From Hydnum rufescens UP504 (lineage: Eukaryota; Basidiomycota; Agaricomycetes; Cantharellales; Hydnaceae): a stretch of DNA of 64,000 nucleotides. The notes beneath the pieces were generated by a model. That model was given only the letters and a program-made list of their open reading frames with translations, was not told the DNA's origin and did no database searches. Below, piece by piece: positions 59,714 to 64,000 of the stretch. Each line of letters opens with the position of its first letter. The stretch's first letter is position 1. The stretch spans positions 69,284 to 133,283 of the forward strand of contig MU128938.1 of the NCBI GenBank assembly GCA_014904985.1, given 5' to 3'. The translations under genes and the position numbers were made by a program.

Positions 59714-59791
59714 AACGCGTTTTGTTCCGTTTTGACCTTATGGGAGGCGGACACGGACTTAAGGGCGGCAATATCACGTGGCCATGAGACT

Positions 59792-62164
59792 TCAAATTTT
59801 TGCGCGTTTCGCGACTGGCTGCCATACATCATTTTCTTCGTCTATGTCCTCTTCCTCCTCCTCGCTCGTTGTATCCTCGTTTGGTACATACCAATTATAT
59901 CGCTCGGGCTCTGGAGGCGAAGCTATCCCCTCTCTCCATGCTCCCACATCCCACCGTGCCCCTGGATCAACGGTCGTTGCAGGTCGAGCTTCCCAACCCT
60001 CTGATCCAAGGCGCACACTGATCTGACTCGAATTATCGGGTGGATCAACATCTGGTCCAAATTCTCCCTCAGACTCGATAGACGAAACATGAGAATGTGA
60101 TGAGCCACTGTTGTCGGAGTTGGTTCTACCAACTTGGAATGAAGCGTGATACGGTGGTACATTCGATATATGTAGGGGTGATATTGGGTCGACTGGGTTT
60201 TCAGGCTGTCGAGTCGCATTGGCACGTAAACGGGTGGTGTTACTTGGGCGGAGAGTGGGATTTAGCCCGTTCCCGTACGTCCACGGAGACTCTGGTAGCT
60301 TGAATTGCTTTTGCTGGCGTGTGTGCTTTTCTGGGACGTGCGGGTTAGTGGTGCGCATTGGGTCTCGTGGCGGCCATGTATTCTGAATCGATGGATCTGC
60401 CAGAGGAAATATTCGTGTCAGTAAATAGAATGTCTTCAATTGGGGAGTAAGGCGATAATGAACGCTGAGAGAAGAGGGGCCGTGGGTTGAGGTCAAGTAA
60501 TATACGAATAAACAGATGGGCCCCACCTAGTCAGACAATCGTTTCTATACCGTCATCATGAGCACGTCGAGAACGCATTTCGATAGACATTTCATGAGAC
60601 ATGTTACGACCGATGTCTGATTGGTTTGGCTCATCCTCGCGAGGAGATTCCGCACGAGGAGATTCGTGATTGTGGAATTCGATCCACTTACCGGAACCGG
60701 ACGCGACGGGGTAATGCAGCCCTGTACCCGTCACTGGTGTTGTGGGTAATAAGAAACCCAGAGGTGATGATCCCAGGATATAGCGCACATTTTGTAAGGT
60801 GCCTAAGTGCTACAGGATGTGGCTTAGCAAGAGTTGAGAATGGTTATTGTCCGGCGTCAATCTTACATATGGGAATTTGATCTGGCAAACAATAGAATTT
60901 GCGCATGAGTGTAGAGCTAATTATGCGAAAATGAGAAGAGCGCACCTCCCGAATTTTGCCTTTACGGACTAATGTCGCCACCTTATCTTTCTCCCAACCC
61001 TCTATTGTCGTAGTATTGTTCGCCACGCAGTAGAAATGGTATAGGCTAAATTGAGAGGTGGCTATATCATGCTCAATGAGAAGGTTCAAGCTTCTTGCCT
61101 TACGCACCTAAATATTCCGACACATAAGATAACAGGGATGCAGAAACAGAAATTAAGGACCAGGAACACGAGTTCCGTACTTCCCGGCTCATCCTAACGA
61201 AGTAAGAGATAAGCGAGGGCTACCACATGCTCCCAGCGAACCTACAAGATAGTTAATAGGATCTATTGCAGCCAAAGCTCTCTTGCTCATCATTACGAGA
61301 TGGTACGTGCAACATATGTCGACTAGGATGAGGAAGCGGATGAAATGGGCATAATTATAATGTCCGACACAGTTGTTTACCCAAGGGCTGGATGGCGAAG
61401 TTTAGTACTCTATCATTGATGCCATCGCATCGCTGCAAGCTCACCAGTGGTGGTCTATAGACAGAATAATTCAAAACCAATTTTACCCTGGGGAAGACGC
61501 GAAGCTCACCCATGCGCAATATACACCTACGCAGTATAATCAATAGGAAGGCTTAGTTGCTAATGGAAATGCTAGAATGAATGGATATCTTGCCGTCGAC
61601 ACTGCTGACAATGATGAGCTATTGTGATAGGTGAGTGACCCAGTCAAGTTTCGAAACCGATCCCATCCGGACTAACCGCGAGGAGGCTTGAATTCTTTGC
61701 AAGTTCTGCAGTACCGTGGTCGGCCTGTGAGCTTCTTCACTTCGTATCCCACGTCAGTGCGAGTATCGGGTTCCTATTAACAGGATAGGAGTAAGCCCGC
61801 AGTCCACCTAATTTTGTCCAGGATATCGAACCCAATTTTTAGGAACACCCCCTGGATCCGTTCGCACGGTAGAGAAGTAATTCCAAAAGAGCAGCCCAAG
61901 GAGGATACTGTTAATAGGGCTATCAAGTCTCAAATATGGCATAGGCACTAATAGAGCTTACTTGAACGGAACGAGGGCTGCAAGAAGCGGCATTGAGAGC
62001 TCCCTACCGTACCAGGCCATAAGACAAATATCTGAGACGTATATGCGATGAATGAGATCAGGAGGGTTGTGAATCCAACCCTGTAAGGAAGGTGGTGATC
62101 ATCTCGTCCCTCATTTACATGGCAGTGAAGGGACTAACCAAACACGTCCAAGAAGTCGACCCAT
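59792..62164 (-). CDS. PFA4: DHHC protein S-palmitoyltransferase (PFA4-like)
   Basis: This is an endoplasmic reticulum palmitoyltransferase that attaches palmitate to cysteines; yeast Pfa4 acts on chitin synthase Chs3. It starts MGRLLGRVW at 62162-62164, then helix [20 protein letters not shown], then [20 protein letters not shown] and KNWVRYP. The cysteine-rich domain is [40 protein letters not shown] and [18 protein letters not shown], so the catalytic DHHC is intact. It is assembled from exons of 25 nt (61594-61618), 17 nt (61510-61526) and 10 nt (61445-61454), and the intron 61527-61593 has a GC donor. Then [20 protein letters not shown], then [20 protein letters not shown] and a long Ser/Pro-rich tail ending [12 protein letters not shown]. 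The tail motif [11 protein letters not shown] fits PFA4 proteins. Splice joins were read by eye but close in frame through the domain. Confidence 0.85.
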
Positions 62165-63412
62165 ACACACGGTCTGTGGCAAAGGTGATGGATGGAATTA
62201 TCGAGGAACTATGAAGGACAGCTGAAAGGAAAGAAAACAATCACACGACGTGTATCCTGTGCAGTGGTACGCGTTGGTCAGTGGGAATTGCCGCGTTACT
62301 CACTGTCTAGAATCAGCCACAGAATCATAAGAAGGGCCTCTCATGCAATCCTCTATTACCTTCTGTTGGATGGTATGCGAAGGAGGGCATGTTCCGGGCC
62401 ACGCCTTGGACATGAGATACGAATATTTATGGAAACTGCCACGCAAGGACAACACACACACACCACCAGAGACCAGCGTGTCATACCTGCCTAAGCGTGT
62501 CGCACACTCTCCTTGATTGTTTTCCATGCGTGGACCGGATAGCAATCGCCACCTGTCCAGCTTTCCCAATGTATATGGCAAAATAACTTCAAAAAAAGAG
62601 CGAGCTAAGGTCCGTGAAAAACATTACCATGGTTCGGATATGACATTTACAGGTCATGTTCAAGCGTATCGTAAGATGTACATTTCCCCGAGGCGGATAT
62701 GTGGTGGACATACAGAGATAGGCAACCATGTGGCCCGGCATCAGCAATCTGATTCACTGCTGGAGGAGATCGCGACTCCGCTTTTGGAGCCCATAGCTTC
62801 CACTGGTACCTCGTCTCCAATATAGGAGGTACTGAGGAGGGCCACTGTCAGCACCGTTGATACCAAATAGTTTCCTAATTCAGGCTTCTGTGCAACCAGA
62901 TATCATACAACTCGATGCACCATGGGGCATCGACGACTCGGAATGTCCGTTTCTCGCTTTGAGTCGAACGGGGTACAGTAAATTCTGCTTCTCCAATATT
63001 CCCACCTCGACCCTGGTCAATACATGATTTGTGGTTTTGGTGCCATTTCTTCCCCGGCTCACGAATCTGTTTCTCGGCATTCACGGCATGCAATAGATGG
63101 CGAGTATTTGGGCCTTGGTGCCGTATGCTCTCAATGTGATCGGTAGAGCAAACTTGATACTTGCATGCGCATTACGCTCAACAACATCTATCGCATTTGG
63201 ACTACACCCTTGTTGCCATACACCGCTCCGCGACTTGCTTCTCGTCTTAACAGTGTCTACGACCACCGTAGGCCACGGTCCACTCCTCCGATGCACCGTT
63301 TCGTATACCTCTTACAGTAGCTTCTACAAAGTGGTCCCGCAACATTTAGAGTGTTTTTGGGCTTGAGCAAATATACATCCATCGAGTACAGTAAAAATCT
63401 AACACCATGCAA
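62165..63412. other. 1.2-kb gap
   Basis: No gene is supported. A minus-strand reading at 63081-63296 (VWQQGCSPNAIDVVERNAHA) is open but unidentified and may be a fragment of repetitive DNA. Confidence 0.35.
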
Positions 63413-64000
63413 TCATTCCCCATCCTCAGACCCGCTCGAATCATCCCCTGTGGATTCCTCACTGTCCTCCTCAGCACTATCCGATTCCGACTCTATATCA
63501 CCCTCATCCTCCCAGAAAGGGGCGTCGAAGTACTCTAGCCCGATTTCTACCGCCCCGCCGAGCCTTTCAATCTCCGGCGGGGTAAAGTTAGATTCTCTGT
63601 GGATCAAGAGCCGGTCGATGGGATAACCGGCATCCCGGCGTGCCTCCAGCATTTCCGCAATGTCAGCCGCGGGGATAGAGGTGAATTGAAATGTTTTCAA
63701 CCTGGGCATGATGATGGTCTGCTGGGCCGCACCACGGAGAGGCGTTAGGCAGTAAAGTGCGTGGTTCCGCGGCTTTGCGTTGCATCTTAACGCTAGGTGC
63801 TCAACGTTGACCATTCCCACCAATGCAGTTCTGAATGCGAGGGCACTCGTCCCTTCGATGGACGTCATGCTGAAGTGCTTCACTATCGTATATCCCCAGG
63901 ATGAACAGCCGAACGCAGAGACACAGGCGTCGAAACTGTCTTCGAAGAAGTCCTCAATGTGAAACGACTCGAGGTTTGGGGTGTGAATGAGTTTCGTCAA
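63413..64000 (-). CDS. C-terminal part of a probable F-box/LRR-type protein (cut by window edge)
   Basis: This is an open reading of at least 195 codons that continues beyond 64000. It shows leucine-rich-repeat-like segments (LIHTPNLESFHIEDFFEDSF, GMVNVEHLALRCNAK, MPRLKTFQFTSIPAADIAEM) and a closing acidic tail (EDEGDIESESDSAEEDSEES). The layout resembles the C-terminal half of mushroom F-box/LRR proteins, like the gene at 30682-32314. The F-box itself would lie outside the window, so the class is inferred. Confidence 0.55.
   Translation of the reverse strand: MTKLIHTPNLESFHIEDFFEDSFDACVSAFGCSSWGYTIVKHFSMTSIEGTSALAFRTALVGMVNVEHLALRCNAKPRNHALYCLTPLRGAAQQTIIMPRLKTFQFTSIPAADIAEMLEARRDAGYPIDRLLIHRESNFTPPEIERLGGAVEIGLEYFDAPFWEDEGDIESESDSAEEDSEESTGDDSSGSEDGE

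Noticed and set aside
62200..63100. Several 60-100 codon readings on both strands
   Set aside because: No motif or in-frame splicing partner was found. They look like chance readings in intergenic DNA.
1..64000. CRISPR arrays, prophage or bacterial defence systems
   Set aside because: The window is eukaryotic with spliced genes, and no regular direct-repeat and spacer pattern exists.

Overview
The window is nuclear DNA from a filamentous basidiomycete, most likely a mushroom-forming Agaricomycete. Evidence: many short spliceosomal introns (about 50-65 nt), a KDZ-type transposase, a fungal-type (FunK1) protein kinase relic, a GT90/CAP10-like glycosyltransferase, TOK-type potassium channels, F-box/LRR proteins and a delta-9 desaturase fused to cytochrome b5. 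No species is assigned. All gene models were read by eye, so splice sites are best readings and not verified.

Layout. 1-11.2 kb is repetitive and decaying: a broken KDZ transposon with a palindromic subterminal repeat array, then a duplicated block (A 3333-6058, B 8429-11162, partial C 6059-6633) carrying FunK1 kinase and enoyl-CoA hydratase copies, all with frame breaks. 12.5-14.3 kb: a delta-9 desaturase gene with two one-base frame breaks. 15.3-16.1 kb: two identical tRNA-Ala(AGC) genes facing each other. 16.3-25.8 kb: a compact housekeeping stretch with FIP1 (mRNA polyadenylation), beta-COP (COPI coat), ATP synthase subunit e and a sterol-esterase-type lipase. 27-32.3 kb: a GT90 glycosyltransferase and an F-box protein. 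32.3-40.2 kb: repeat-rich DNA with three U1 snRNA genes or copies around an acyl-CoA dehydrogenase gene. 41-46.5 kb: a glutaredoxin, a small unknown gene, histone H4 and a seven-helix-type membrane protein. 47.6-49.4 kb: an RS-repeat protein. 50-57 kb: a tandem pair of TOK potassium channel genes, one broken. 57-62.2 kb: an RSC4-like double-bromodomain protein and a DHHC palmitoyltransferase. 63.4-64 kb: the C-terminal part of another protein, probably F-box/LRR, cut by the window edge.

No operon-like pathway links the genes. The points most worth a second look are the U1 snRNA cluster with compensatory stem changes, the palmitoyltransferase whose DHHC zinc region is built from consecutive 25-, 17- and 10-nt exons with a GC-AG intron, the decaying and diverged TOK pair, and the FunK1/hydratase duplications whose copies carry reciprocal one-base deletions. 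One-base breaks are limited to certain genes: H4, FIP1, GT90, acyl-CoA dehydrogenase and ATP synthase e read cleanly. Real decay of those genes and local assembly error both remain possible.
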